Shown: in pieces, positions 26,901-41,900 of the stretch
How the letters are laid out: every line of letters begins with the position of its first letter
Position numbering within the stretch: the stretch's first letter is position 1
NCBI GenBank assembly: GCA_007922195.1
Contig: ML682067.1
Coordinates: forward strand, 1,502,357-1,566,356
Origin: Podocnemis expansa
Lineage: Eukaryota; Chordata; Testudines; Podocnemididae
DNA: 64,000 nt
Direction of reading: 5' to 3'
Made by a program: the position numbers and the translations under genes
The notes under the pieces: model-generated
Told to the model about the DNA's origin: nothing
The model's input: only the letters and a program-made list of their open reading frames with translations
Databases searched by the model: none

Positions 26901-29900
26901 GGAACTGGGATACCCCTTCAGCAGGAATGCTGGGGAAGGAGGAAGATAGAGTAGGATTTTGTCCTTAAAAAAAAGCACAGTGTACAATAGCTCTGATATA
27001 AAAGCCCTAAGCTTGAAGACCCTCCTAGCCAAACCAAGAGCTGCTAGGAACATCGCCTTCATGATAAACACAGTAGGGAGAATAATGCAAGAGGCTCAAA
27101 CATGGATCTCATCAACTGCATGATTGACACTGCGATCCCAAAGAGGGACCAGTTGGTGAATGAACGTTACAATATAGCTGAACCCTTTAGGAACTTTGAC
27201 ACTATTGCATCAGCAAAAACCACCTAGCCTAGAACCATAAGACAGAAGGCTGAGATCATTGCCAAGTGCACCATAACTGATGATCGTGCTAGGCCCAGCT
27301 TTTTCAAATTCCACACATAATTCAGGATTGTGAGAATTGGAGCAATTGAGCCTCTATACCCATTTGATTAGCCTAAACGAAAGGCTAAATGGAAAAGATT
27401 CAACGTGATCCCCCATCCTGCTTGATCTCCAGCAGGACTCTGAGAATAAGCAGGGTAGGTGAGAAGGCAGAGACCAACCAGCCAGTCCACTGGCTGAGAA
27501 AGGCATCTGCTATTGACCCTGGACTGTACTGCTGAAAACAACAAAACTGTTGTACCTTGAGGGACAGAGGTCTACCTGGAGAATACCCCACCTCTGGAAG
27601 AATGTGTTCAAGACGTCCAGATGGATGAACCATTTGTATGTGAGAAAAGGCCTGCTGAGGCTGCATGCCAACATGTTTTGTACTCCTGGCAGGTACAATG
27701 CCTTCAAGTGTATCAAATCACACAAGGCAGAAGTCTCAGAGCCTGAGGGCCTACCAACACATGAGAGAGGTGCGAGCTCCACTATCTGTTTATACAAAAC
27801 ATTGCTGTCATGCTGCCTGTAAGGACTGATGCCATCTTGCCTTCCAGATGCTCTTAGAACAACCAGACACATCAGACGTACTGCTCTCAGCTCTCTTACA
27901 TTGATGAGAAATAGTATCACTGTATAAAGAGTCTCCTTTGTGTGGTACGTGTGTGTAGCCCTAAGGACTTTCAGAGTGGCTCCAGAATCCTTTAGACTAT
28001 GTAACTTGTCGTCCATCCAAAATGAAAACAGAGCTGGAACTCAAACAGGAAACCCCAGCTGGAGGTTTGCACCACATACAGAAGCCCCAAAGCCTGGAGC
28101 CAAGAGTTCTACCTTCTGCCACCCCAGATGATACGGTCCTAGCAGCAGCATCTGCACTGTCGAGTGCTACTTGTTGCATCATTTTGGACACTGCCTTTCC
28201 TTCCTTAACATGTCCGGAAAACTCCACCTTGGATATGGGTGGCGACAAGTCCACAAACTTTTCCACAGACAGCCAACTTGTTGATGGCATATCTACTTAT
28301 GATAGCTTGATGATTCACTACGTGACATTGGAGCCCTCCAGTGAAATATACTTTCCTCCCAAAGAGATTTTTTCTATATATACGCCCAACTCCAGGGGCC
28401 ACTAGAGCTGACCCTGCAGGTACTGCTGAGGGAAAACTTTCTGTCAAACTGTGCACAAGGCATACATACACATCTACTAGGAACTGACATAAGCAAACAC
28501 TTAAAGATCAACAAGATCCTCTTACCCCTTGACAGATGGCAAAACTGGAGAGACAGGCATATGGAAGTATGCTCTGCTGCTGCCTATGATTCATATTCAT
28601 AGACTTTAAGGTCAGAAAGGACCATTATAATCATCTAATCTTACTACAGATACAGACTCCCATGATGTATCTTTGGAAATAAGAAGGCTCTGTCTCCACT
28701 AACGGTAATCAAACACTTTCCATAAGCACTATTCTCTTAAAAATCATTTTTTGTCACTGAATATGAATAGCATATCACAGCCTGTTGTGTCAGTCTGCGT
28801 ACAGATTACACTGATCATTTAAGTTACAAGATAGTTATAGAAAAACCTGATTTGGCAATTCAGATATGGCATCTGACTCAAAATTCAAAGATATTCTACA
28901 CCACAAAGACCATAATGCCCATCACCAAAAGAAACATGCTTCTTGAGACTTATGACGTCTTTTTCCAATTGCTCAAGGACTAGCAACGAGTTCTTATGCA
29001 TTCAAATGACACCAAGTCAACTTGTAATAAGAAAACCCAACAGAAAGTGTACCTGAAAGCTACTCACCTCCTAACAAAAGATTCAAAAGCTTGAATGCAA
29101 TATTCTCTTAGTTCATCATCATCCACGTTACAAAATTTTACCACTAAAGGGATTATTTTTTCCAGATATTCACCTGAAAAACAAAAAGTTAGAAAAGTGA
29201 TTATTCACATTCAAAAATACACAGAGTTAAAGAAAAATATATAAATTCTTACCTATTCTATGACCTGCTTGCCTACTGATAGCAGCAATACACTGTATAT
29301 AGGTCCTAGTTGTTGACATGGAATCATTTTTAGACAGCTCTGTCAACAGATGTTCAATGAGGTCAACAAAAACTATATTGCCACAACTCATAACCAGGTG
29401 ACCAAGAGCAATGATGGTTCTTTTCCTCACAGCAAGCCTTGGACTAGTCAGCTGGGGGAGCAGACAGGTCAGAATTGAAGGATGGAAGTTAACAAGAAGT
29501 CCTCCTTGCCTTAAAACAGACAAAACACAAACTCAAACCAATTGAATCTAGAACTGATTTTGTTCTTAGATTGTATCATTACTATTTCAAGTATTCCCAA
29601 AATTGGGGAGCGGGGGGCGGGTTGAGGGAACAAAAATCAACTGCATTCAAGTGTATTTAGAATTATTTGGGGAAAAAAAATCAAGGAACTGTTTTCAGAT
29701 ATACTTCTAAGTATACTGACAACAGAAACTGATAATTAAAAAAGCTCTCAACAGCATCAGAAGATAGAGAACCAGTCATGTGATTAAACAATTAAGCTTA
29801 AATTAAATACAGTCTAAGTTTAAAATATTTATTCCTGTACAAAGTTTCATTTATCTTCAGTTTTCCTACTTTGAAAAAAGTTATTAATGTTATCACATTT

Positions 29901-32900
29901 ATGAAGCCTACATTATAACTATCTGAAACTTAATAATTAGAATAATTAAGTTTACAATTTAACCATTTTATACAGCATTAACAATTACATTCTATCAGCA
30001 TTTTGTAACAAGAATCTTTACCTGCTTAGCATATCAGCCATGATATCCAAGGCCTCTAACTGAACAGACACATCTTCCTGCTTGGCTATAGCGCTTGTAA
30101 GACGCCCTGTGATCTTTTTACAAACATTAGCTGCTAATGCAGATCCTGAAAAAGTACAACAAAACTGCAGCATTTTGACAGTAAAAAGTGTACAAGTCTA
30201 ATACCAAATGTCATATTTAGAAAGTTAAAAATTACTTAGTCTTCATTTTGAGGAATTTTAACTGTTTAATAGTCCAAAATAAGCCAAAATTGACTCTTTA
30301 CACTAACTGAAAGGTTGTTCTACCTAAATGCAAGTTCCAGAGACATTACAATGTTAGTGTATTTTAGCAAAACAAGATGCATGAATGCATCTGAGGAAGT
30401 GGGTTATGCCCACAAAAACTTATGCCTTAATAAATGTTAGCCTTTTTAAGTGCGACACAATAGTCATTCGTTTTACCTAGAAACAGTTACCGAGCAAGAC
30501 GTTACTTAATAAAATATAAGAAATCTGCAATCAACTCAAAGGAACACAAAGCTGCTGGCATGGGAAGCAGTGGAAAGCGGAGGCCACTGAAAGCTTGCAA
30601 CAGGGTGTATTGCTTGACTGGAAGCGTGTGGCACTAGAAGGAACCACAGGTGAGAATGAAGAGAAATAACTGTGACAGAGTTTATTGGGAAAAGCAGGGA
30701 CGTAGTTTGAAATGCCTGTGAAGAACAGCTGTTATAGTGTCAAACAGTTGAAGATAGGCCATTGTTCATTTTCAGGTTTTATTCATCTGTTAAATTCAGT
30801 TTTCTAAAAGAAAACAAATGATCCAGTAGCAATTATCTGGGACATTTTAAGCAGGAAAAAATATTTACAATATTGTATCTATAAAACTGAAATTACCAAG
30901 GGGACTGTTTTAAGTGGTTAACCTATACAAGGAGCAAACAATTCTTTTTTAAAACATTTAAAATAAGCTGAACTGCATCCATTTTAATCTCCACTCTTCC
31001 TCGCCAGGGACTGCCTTAAACTTGTACGTACAGTTGCATGAGCTCAAGTATTCTTTGAAGTCATGCTACTTGGAGGCTTTATATTTGCAAGATCACTGAC
31101 AGTCAGCCAATGGTTGAAACTTTCAGTGCTACTGTACTGGCTTTTTGTTCAATGTCTTCTGTAAACATGGAACACTGTGAGCTACACAAGGAAAATTTTT
31201 AAAACTACAGTTTTAGCCACAATTTAGAAATTTATATCAGGCAAAAATATTTTTCTGGTTTGATCCTAAAACTAATCAATCAATTTAGTCGTTTAACAAT
31301 AAACCAAAAAAATTCACCTCATAAAGTGAACCAACTGTTGAGTAATACATGTATATTTGCATCATCTAGAAGGCTATGGAAAAGGAAGGAAGCAAGTTAT
31401 CTTAATGTACTGTATGACAGAAGGCCAGCTTTGACCCTTTGCAATAAAACCTTTAGTTTAATTAGCTGTGATTTTTCTTTGCTCTGAATTATAGAAAGCA
31501 AAGAAACTGACTTACCATCTGAAAATACTAGCAGTCCCCCCTCATTTTGTAAATTTTACCTCTTTGCTTGGATCTTCTGGCAAACACATCTGTTAACTAG
31601 CATAAAAGCCTAACTGTAATCACCTATTATAACTATACTTTTATGACAGATTATATTGTTTATTTCTATTAAAGGTAAAGCAAGCATAACTAGCTTCTGT
31701 TTTATTTGATGACCCTTAACGGATGTAAACACATCCCTGGGAAGGATTTTTTAAGTTAAAATATGCTTTAATGGTTAGTCTTATAGTTTGACATAAAACT
31801 TCAGTAAAATCTTATTATTTTTAAATATTTAATATGACATTTGAGAAGACTTTCCAAAACATAATGTGAAATACGTAAAATTTAGGGAGACTGCTTCCTA
31901 ATGTCCTTTTAAACATGCGTCAGAACATACCACCACTCACTGTACAATGGGAGAGGAGACATGGCATGACCTGCAAAGCAGCACAGGCCAGTTCTGTTCA
32001 TGTAGTGAGGGACTGACAAGAAAATACATAATTTCTTTTTCTGTGCTGGGACTGGAGAGAGAGGCTGGGGAAGAGATCAGCTGCACAAGATAGCCAAAGA
32101 AGACTTAAGAGACTACTGTTTGCAGATTTCAGGAAAGTAGGAGCAAAGTCATAGGAAAAAGGGGGACCTGGAAGAAGCAGTGTTGAAGTACAAATGTTCC
32201 TGAAGATTTAAGCCAGCTTCTCCCCAGAAAAAATAAAAAAGGAGGAAAAATGAGAGACCAAAAAAGGAGGCAAAAGAAATTGCATGCCTAGCAAGAAAAG
32301 CAGCAAAGAAAAAACACAAATGGAAATAGCCCTAAAAAACCCCCTGCATCAGAGTTACTCTGAATGCAAATAAAATGTTAGAAACTATATTATGATCATA
32401 CTCCACCATCACTGTTTATGCTACTACAGTCTAACAAATTATGCAGTGAATCAAAAGTCACAGCCCTGATTTTTTCCTGTAAACCATTGTTAAAAGAAAG
32501 AAGAGTAATTAGAACTTTTTCACCATTGTTACTTAAGGAGGGAAAAAACACCCAACACACCAAAAATTGGGTATTTTGAGATTTTTTATGAGTTTAGAGA
32601 GGGATCAAAATTTCAGCAAAATTTTTTCACCAATTCTACTTATCCAGACATATGCTACACTGTTTAGTTTTTCTGCAGCTTGCCCTTTGTCATCTACTTC
32701 TCTAACACAACTCCTCAAGTTCCCAGATCACTTTGAGTTAACATTCTCTTCTAGTCTAATCAAATTCGCTTACTGAACTCATTGGGGTATTTGAACACTG
32801 TCTAGAGTTAAAAAAGAACCAAGCAGGTAACAACTGGAAAGTGGAGTTCATTGAGACTATCTTGTTAATTTGCATGTGGACGTCAGGCTGTTTGAAGTGC

Positions 32901-35900
32901 TGTAATTCTATGGTAGGTAGAAACATGGAGATACATCCCAAAACATATACTGGGACATGAAATGATCACAACCTCATTAAAGAAAGGCCACCTCAATTTA
33001 AAAGTGCATTGTCAATTTTTTTTAAAAATTACCCAAATGAGATTTAACTACTATCATTAACAAGCCTTAGGAATACTGTGCCTGAAAATGTTTAAGGTAG
33101 ATACCTGTAACTGGTGTAATGTGAAATTAATAAAGCTCTTTTTACTGTGACTTGATTTCATATCTTAAACAGGTACTGTGTATAACAGAAGTGCCACACA
33201 ACGGTCTCCAGCAAAAGTGAATTTCAATGCAACAGTCAGAGGAACACTGTCTTACAATGAAAGAATTGGATATAGAGAAACAAAGCTAGACCTCATATTT
33301 AAACTACAGAAACAAAGGGAAAAAAATTCCATTTCTTACCACTGGAAGCTGGAGGAAGTTCTCCAATGACTGTTTTAAGGCCAATGCTTGAAATATCACG
33401 TAGCTGTTCTTTATCTGAAAGCATGTTAGTACAGAGGGTATCCACAATAGTCTCCACTTGATACTCCTTCACTTTACTCACCAAAGGGCCAAGACTGAAA
33501 TTTGAAAAGTTATACAAATAAATCTGCAGTTTTAAACAGAGACAATGTGCAGCTACATAGACCGTCATTATGTTAAAAATCCTTCAGTAAAAAATGTTTT
33601 AAAATGTATTCACAGAGCCATTGTTAACACAGGTATTTGCAGGGCTGCGACAATACTGCTATTATATCTGCATTATTTCTAGTGAGTAGTATTCTTTAAG
33701 TGAAAGCCGAGTTTGTTAATTAGTTTACAATCGTTCCCTATGTCCCCATCATCTCAACACATCCTCTTACACAATGAATCACTGTTTTAGACACATTTGC
33801 TTTGTAACAGGAATCAAATCCTCCAGGTGTTGTACCACTGGTGTTACTTTTTCATGCTCTCAAACCCTTTAGTAATAGTTATCAGCTAAAGCCAGTTTGT
33901 AACAAAATCACCACATCCAAGTCTGCATGCTTCACCATCACTGCATAACATATTCATAGCCTCACAGGTAGTTTCCTAGACCAGAAGGAAGCATTGCATC
34001 CATCTAGTGTGAACCTCCTACCCTATGAACACAGGTCAAACTAATTCCCAGATCATAACTTTTAGAAAAACGTTCAATCTTGATTTAATAATTGCCAGTG
34101 ATGCGGAATCCACCATAAACGTTGGTAGATTGTTCCTATGGTTAATTACCTTCACTGTCAAAAAATTTACACAGTAGTTCCATTTTGAATCTGCCTTGCT
34201 TCCCAGATTATGCATAGGTGCTAGATTTATAGATGCTGGAGTGCTGCTGCTCCCTTTGTCTGAAGTGGTTTCCAGCATATAAAAAGGATATAGTTTGGTT
34301 CAATGGCTCTCAGCACCCCTACTATACAAATTTCAGCACCCCTGATGTTTTGTCGTTCTCTGCTAGACCAAGGAAGGCATCATATTTTTCCCCAACGCTG
34401 ATACTTACAAACTGCAATCAAGTTACCCCTTACCCTTCTCTTTGTTATAGTAAAAAATTTGAGCTCCTTGGTGGGTCTATCACTAACTATAGTGCATGCT
34501 TTCTAATCTCATCATTCTTGTACTTCTTTTCTGAACCCTTTCCAATTTATCAATATCCTTCTTGGGTTGTAGGCACCAGAACTGGACACTGCTCTCTAGC
34601 AGTGCTTGCACCAATGCCAAACAGAGGTAAAATAACCTGTTCCTATTCAAGATTCCCAGTTATGCATTCAAAGATCATATTAACCCTTTTAGCCTCAGCA
34701 TCACACCAGGAGCTCAAGTTCAGCTAATTATTTACCATGAACCCCAAGATGAATTTATAAACTGAAATATACATAGAGACGCAGAAAAACCATGCATCTA
34801 GTGGAGCAGTTGTCTGCTTACATGCCTGCTTTGATTCACTGAATCAGTGATGGTTCTTTTAGTCAATGCTTTTCCATTTAGACAGTCTTGCAATCCTATA
34901 CTTAATCAGCAACATCTGTTGGTACAAAACGGTGGCAACTTCTATAATAGTGTGTCAATTAGCATCACTACTGGAAAACCTAATGTAGTAGTGAAAAATA
35001 AAGCATGCCTTAAACATCTTCCCAGATCTGGAAGGTGGCAGTGTGTTTTGTTTGTTTTACACTTGTATATCAAAAAATTAAAGCACTTTCCAAATACATG
35101 GCCAAGCTCCACCACCAGCTGGCCTGTTAGCATTATTGGTGATAACATGAGCTAGAAATTACAGCTGGATTTTTAGATTTAGTTTGCATGATGGCTGGCT
35201 ACACCACTGGTGTGCTGAGACTACTGCTTAATTATGATAACTAACTATGTCATTGTTCATTGTCCCGCAATTGTGTATAGCCATCTGTTGTCTCTTGATT
35301 TATAATTCAATTGCAAGCTCTTTGGGACAGGGACCATTTCTGTTCTATCCGTTCAGTGCCTAGCACAATGGGAACCTGGGTGCACGTCTAGGGCCGCTAA
35401 GCCCACGGTCTCCAATATGGTCTCCACTTACCACATGTGGCGAAATGACTATTGAACACTGACCTATGGAGAGCTAGTGCTTTACTTCTACCACTTATTT
35501 TTTTTTTTAAACAGAATTTTTAATAAAATTCATTTATATATGTATCAGTTCAAAAAATGTTCCATTGTTTTGTGTCTACAGTGTATTTGTGTAAGCATGT
35601 TTGTATGGCACAAAACAACGACACTGTTTTAATTTAGCACCTCTCCACCCTTATTCAGATTTCTCCTTTGGTCCTATACGGCGTATAGCATATAAATACG
35701 CTGCAAAATGCACTTGCGTTATGGGCAAAATCCATATACGGCCATTGTTGTCAAACGTCACATTGTGTAATTCAGAACAATCTTAATAAGTGTTGAGTGT
35801 ATGTATATTTCTTGACTGTTTCTGTGAAGCTAACACAGTGTTTAACAAATATGTTTATCCCATGAGCATTCATGGGAGAATATCCCACTTCATCAGATGC

Positions 35901-38900
35901 TTCCATCTTCAAAGCGTCTGACAAAGTGGGATTTTCTCCCACAAAAGTTCATGCAATAAATATATGTTAGTCTTTAAGTGCCACAGGACTCCTTCTTTGT
36001 TTGTTTTACTGAACTAGACTCACACAGCTGCCCCTTCGGATAGCCAATGTTGTACATGCCCACAAACACAAATTTGTAGTGGAAAGCTTTTTCTATCTTA
36101 TTTATAATCACTTCTAATTTTTAGGTACTTCTTAACATATCATTCTTATATTTCTATTGTATTCACTTTGGAAACTCTGGAATGTAAAAAGTACGCAATT
36201 TACTAAAATACTTTTTGCTTATTTCAGACATGGATAAATTTGCAAATAGGAAATGGCCAAGCTGACCAGAAGAAAGTACAAGCCCTAGCCCAACTGATAA
36301 AGAAGCCGGTACTTCAGCAGAAACTGCACCAAAGTAAGAGAGAGATTGGAAGACAATCACGCTCACATTTCATGTCAAATGGGAGTTGGAATTTGCCATC
36401 ATGGAAATGAACAAAAAACCAGTATGTATACTGTGCCAAAAAACACATTTAACAAAAACAAAGTGGACAGTTTGAGAAAGCACTGTCAAAGCGCACAGTG
36501 ACTTTAATAATAAAAAAGTTTCCCACTGGCTACCAAAGTCAAGATTGTGAAATCATTGATCTGAAACTGAAATTTAATGATTTATCACCTGAATTGGTAC
36601 CTTCGGCTAGTTACAAAGCACCATGGATTCTAGCTCAAAAAAGAAATCTCTTTCAGATGGAGAATTAGTCTAACAAATTATTTGTACCGTTATGGAAACT
36701 TTGCTAGAAAACTCTTAACTGAAGACAAAAACCAACATAATATAGAAAATCCAAAACATACAGCTGAGTCATCAAATGGTTGCCCGTCGATTGCAACACA
36801 TGGTGCAAAAATATTAAAAACAATCTGTGCTCAGTGAAAAAACTGTATGCATTTTTTGATGGCTCGGACGAGTAAACTGACATTAAGGACACTGTACAGC
36901 TGGTTTTTTGGATTCATTTTGTATCAAAAGACCTGGAAATTCACAAAGAATTGGTCACAATTAGTAGGATGAAAAACCACACTCATGGTGTTGACATTCT
37001 TGATGAATTCTGTAATGTTGAAGATATTTCAATTAGATTTGAAGAAACTGGTTTCGATAACGAGGGATGGTACACATGCTATGATAGGGCATAAATGTGA
37101 ATTTCAGTCTCTTAAAGCAACAGCCTTGATGCAGATTCTTAGGCGCCATTCCATTGCATTTTGCACCAAGAAAATCTCTGTGCCCAAATGACAGAAGGAG
37201 ACTCTCCGAAAGATTTAATGGATACAATTATCAAATCGTGAATTATATTCGTGCTAGTGCTCTGAACTATCAACAATTTGTAGAGTTGTTGAATGAAATG
37301 GAAGACCCTGGATTTAATGATGTGGAATATTTTGCAAATGTGCAGTGGCTAAGTCATGGAAAGTTCTTCAACAGTTTACTGCCTTGCTAACCCAAATCCT
37401 AGACATTCTTGTTAAAAAAGAAAAGATATCAATTTAAGATGTTCTCAAGGATGAAGAGCAGCAATGCACCTTGCGTTTTCTGACTGACATCACCACTCAC
37501 ATGAATGATCTGAACTTGAAACTTCAGGGAAATAAAAACTTACTTTTGATTTGGTGCAATATGTTACAATAATTTATGATAAAACTGAAATTTTCTGTGG
37601 CACATATGAAGGTTCAAGATTTCATGCACTTTCTGAACATGGCGCAAAATAAAGAATATTCTGATTTTGATAAGCAGTGCTATGTGGACTGGTTGCAGAA
37701 TTTACTTCAAAAATTTGAACAGCACTTTTCCTATTCTGAAAAGTACAGAATTGTTTTTTGAATTCATGCAAGATCCATTTCACTTTGACATATACAATTC
37801 TCAACCATCTCAAGAGTTTGTGAGGCTTCTTTCTTTGGAGAGGCACCTTTTCAATGGACGTGATTTTACTTCAAAGCACACAAAATTTGAAAGATGTTTC
37901 AATTGTTATGATGTGGACTCTTATTTTAAATCGAAATAAGTCAGATTCTAAACACAGTTTTCAATTTTTGGTTCAACATGCCTCTACAAATCAACTTCTT
38001 CTGTGGTAAAAAGGGTGAAATTAAAATATAGGTTGCAGATATTGAATGAAAATTTGGAGGTGGAGTTGAGATGTAGTTTAACCGATTTTATGCCTGATTT
38101 CCACGCACTACTTAATGAAAAGACATCCAAGATTTCTCAATAATTCAATCAATAAATAATTCAAAACATTATTGTGTATTTTCCTACCCTTCTATATTCT
38201 ATAAAAACCAGAGTTAATTTTTTTTTTGGTCATGTAGCGAAAATGTTAACACATTCGCTACAATTTTAGCAAGTCTGAAAAAACCGTTGGACGCCACTGT
38301 CCTAAGGACTATGATAATGCAAATAATAAGCATTAACAGTTAGGGGGAAAAACCAATGCTTTAATAAAGAAAAAATCTGATTAGGTAAATTGATTTTAAC
38401 ACCCAGCCCCCAACCTTCACCAAGATTTAAAAGGGTGTAAATAGCATACTATCCATCCATTAAGTCTACCAGAAAAATTCTACACGGGTGCAACAACATT
38501 GCGTTTGTAAATTACAAAACTTCTCCCCCACCAAAATTTGTCATATCACTCAATCAATCAATCAAATCATAGGGCTGGAAGGTACCTTGTGAGATCATCG
38601 AGTCCAACGCCCTGGGAATTGAACCCAGGACCTTCTGCATGTTAAGCAGAGGTGCTAGCCACTGCCTTCTGCCTCTCCCTTGCTGTTCTGAATTTTCACA
38701 TTTATTTTCTTCACCTTTACATTTCTGCCAGCACCCTTCATCTACATATGTGTCTCAAGTTCCAGCTAAAGTGAGGAAATCTTCAGATCCCTATTACCAA
38801 CTCATTAACCTCTTGTACTACTGTCAATAACCTGTTGTACTACTGTCAAACAAACCCAAACTGGTCCAGACAACAAAAGACAGTGTGATCCCAAATTAAC

Positions 38901-41900
38901 ACACTCAATAGCCAGTCTGTAACCACCACAGCTCCCTTCTCATTTTATCAGCCTCCTTCTCCCCGTCCCTGCTCCGAACACCCCCAGAGTTTTCAGTACA
39001 ACTCGTCACTGCCCATTTTCAATTCTCTCCAAAAAAGATCATACCTACAATACTGCTCTAAAGAAAGTCATTTGTCAACCTCATCTGCAGGCACATAAGT
39101 TAAACACACGACACAAAATACATTTCACACCAAATGCTGTAGTAAGCATTTGTTTTTTTCCTCTCTCTGAATGAGTGGATGACAGTGTCGGTTTTGGCTG
39201 ATCATACAGAAGGAAGAAGCTTCCCTAGTAGTTGTACTTTGCAGCTACCTTAGCAGTTACCACTGCACAAACACTAGGAGCTCGGTCAAGCGCATATGGG
39301 TGTGACTGACTCACCCTGAACAACGAAGAATTCAGAAACAAAGTTACCCTCTCAGTTATACCTAGCCTGTGACCAGGGGACAGCAAACAGGGGAGTTTGG
39401 TGAAGCCATAATGGTGAAGAGGAGCCGCACTGCCACCAGCACCCCTTCTGTCTCCTCTACCTGTGCCTGTAGCCAGAAAGACATCCTGAACATAGATATC
39501 ATTTCCCAGATCCTGTTGTGGACTTGCAGGGACTGCGGCCTGCAGTTCCCTGTCACTGACGATCAGGCTGGGGAGATGAATCGATGTGACAGGTGCCTGC
39601 TGGTGGAATCTCTCTGCAGGCAGGTGAGAGAGTTACAGGACGAGGTGTCTCAGCTCAGGAGTATCCACACCCTGGAGAAGTTTCTCGACAGCATACATGA
39701 CGAGATGTGCAAGGAGGGCACTATCCAGGTGCCAGAGACTACTGCCACAACACTGGAGATAGATGAGGAGCCTGTGGCAGGGGGAGGACACTGGCAGCTG
39801 GTTACCTCTGGCAGCAGACGGTGCTCCACCCCTGCTCACAACCCACCCTCCTTTGTGGCGAAGAATCGTTATGCGGTGCTAGAGATGGTGAAGGAGCTGG
39901 AAGAGGAGAGGTCATGCACTCCCGAGGCTGGGAGGATCACAGCCACCACAGCTAGAAGGAAGCGTAGAGTTGTGGTGGTTGGGGACTCACTTCTGAGGGG
40001 GATGGACACACCCATCTGTCGCCCTGACAAGGTCTCTCAAAAGGTATGCTGCCTGCCAGGTGCCTGCATCTGTGATGTTACAGAGGGACTGTCGAGAATC
40101 ATCCACCCCTCTGACTACTACCCCATGCTTCTCATCCATGGGGGAAACCAATGATACTGCGAGAGGTGATCCTCAGCAGATCAAAGGTGACTGCAAGGCT
40201 CTGGGAGCAAGGATGGAGGAGTTCGGAGCACAGGTAGCGTTCTCCTCGATTCTTCCGGTCAAGTGTAGGGGCCTGAGCAGAGACAGATGCATCCTGGAGA
40301 TCAACGCCTGGCTGCAAAGATGGTGTCATCAGGAGGACTTTGGCTTCCTTGACCATGTGTTTCAGGAAGAAGGACTGCTAGGCAGAGATGGACTTCATCT
40401 TTCGAGGAAGGGGAAGAGCATCTTTGGACGCAGACTGGCTGCCCTAGTGAGGAAGGCTTTAAACTAGGTCTGAAGGGGGAAGGAGACCAAAGCCCACAGG
40501 TAAGTGACAATGTGGGAGACCAGGGGGAAGGGATGGAACTTGGGGGGTGATGGGTCTGTAACTCCAGGGATAGAAGAGAGGGTAGCTGGAACATGCAGGG
40601 GGAATCAAATAATCATCTTAGGTGCTCTAATGAAGCCCTAATACCTGAGGTAAGTGGCAGAGGTCAACACCGAGAGAAAATGCAGAGAGGGAGATACAAT
40701 AGAATTGAAAATCAAAATGACAAAGTAGGGCAATGGGCCTGGTATCTTAGGTGCCTATACATGAATGCAAGAAGCCTGGGAAACAAGCAGGAAGAATTGG
40801 TAGTACTGGCTCAGACAAAGAACTATGATATAATTGGGATAACAGAGACGTGGTGGGATAGTTTGCATGACTGGAGCTCCGCAATGGATGGGTATAAACT
40901 GTTCAGGAAGGACAGGCAGGGAAGAAGAGGGGGAAGAGTAGCACTATATGTAAAAGAGCTCTATGAATGCTCAGAGCTTCATTATGAAAGTGAAAACAAG
41001 CCAGTTGAAAGTCTGTGGGTTAAGTTTAGAGGGGAGAGCAACAAGGGGGATGTCGTGGTGGCTGTCTGCTATAGACCACCCGATCAGAAGGAGGTGGTGG
41101 ATGAGGCATTCTATGGACAACTGGCAGAAGTTTCCAGATCACAGGCCCTGGTTCTCATGGGGGACTTCAATTACCCTGACATCTGCTGGGAGGCCAATAC
41201 AGTAGTGCACAGGCAATCCAGGGAGTTTTTGGAGAGTGCTGAGGACAACTTCCTGGTACAAATGCTGGAGGAACCAACTAGGGGCCTTGCACCTCTCGAC
41301 CTGCTGCTCACAAACAGAGAAGAGCTGATCAGGGAAGTAGAAATAAATGGGAACCTGGGTAGCAGTGACCATGAAATGATTGAGTTCAAGATGCCGATTA
41401 AAGGAAAGAAGCTCCCTCAAGGAACCGATGGGCAGGATCCCTTGGGAGGCTGATCTGAAGGGGAAATGTATCCAAGAGTGTTGGCTGCATTTTAAAGAAA
41501 CCCTGCTAAGGGCACAGGAAGATACCATTCTGATGAGCAGGAAGAACAGCAAATGTGGAAGGCGCTCAGTGTGGCTTAACAGAGAGCTCTGCACTGAACT
41601 GAAGCATAAAAAGGAAGCTTATAGGAAGTGGAAGCTAGGACAGATGACTACGGAGGCATATAAAGACATTGCTCGGGACTGCAGGGATAAAATCAGAAAG
41701 GCCAAAGGACAAATGGAGTTGCGGCTAGCAAGGGATGTGAAGGATAACAGGAAGGGGTTCTACAAGTATATCAATAACAAGAAGAGGAACAGGGATGGTA
41801 TAGGTCCCTTACTGAATGGGGCAGGTATCCTCATGACAGAGGATGAGGAAAAAGCTGAAGTGCTCAATGCTTTTTTGACTTCAGTTTTCACAGGCAGGGT

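Larger units (their letters stand above)
35403..38299 (+). mobile_element. Old autonomous hAT (Charlie-type) transposon, about 2.9 kb
   Basis: The inverted ends ccacggtctccaa and the reverse complement of ttggacgccactg (cagtggcgtccaa) match at 8 of 13. Flanks cgctaagc and tcctaagg share ctaag, and closing the gap rejoins an L2-like tail. It contains transposase remnants at 36225-38145 and a SINE at 35840-36037. Confidence 0.8.

Noticed and set aside
34233..34727. 164-codon plus-strand frame
   Set aside because: Runs through the antisense of a CR1 3' UTR and a nested repeat; no coding signature.
36225..38145. hAT transposase as a domesticated host gene
   Set aside because: Many in-frame stops and shifts across the whole remnant; no preserved exon-sized frame with all catalytic motifs.
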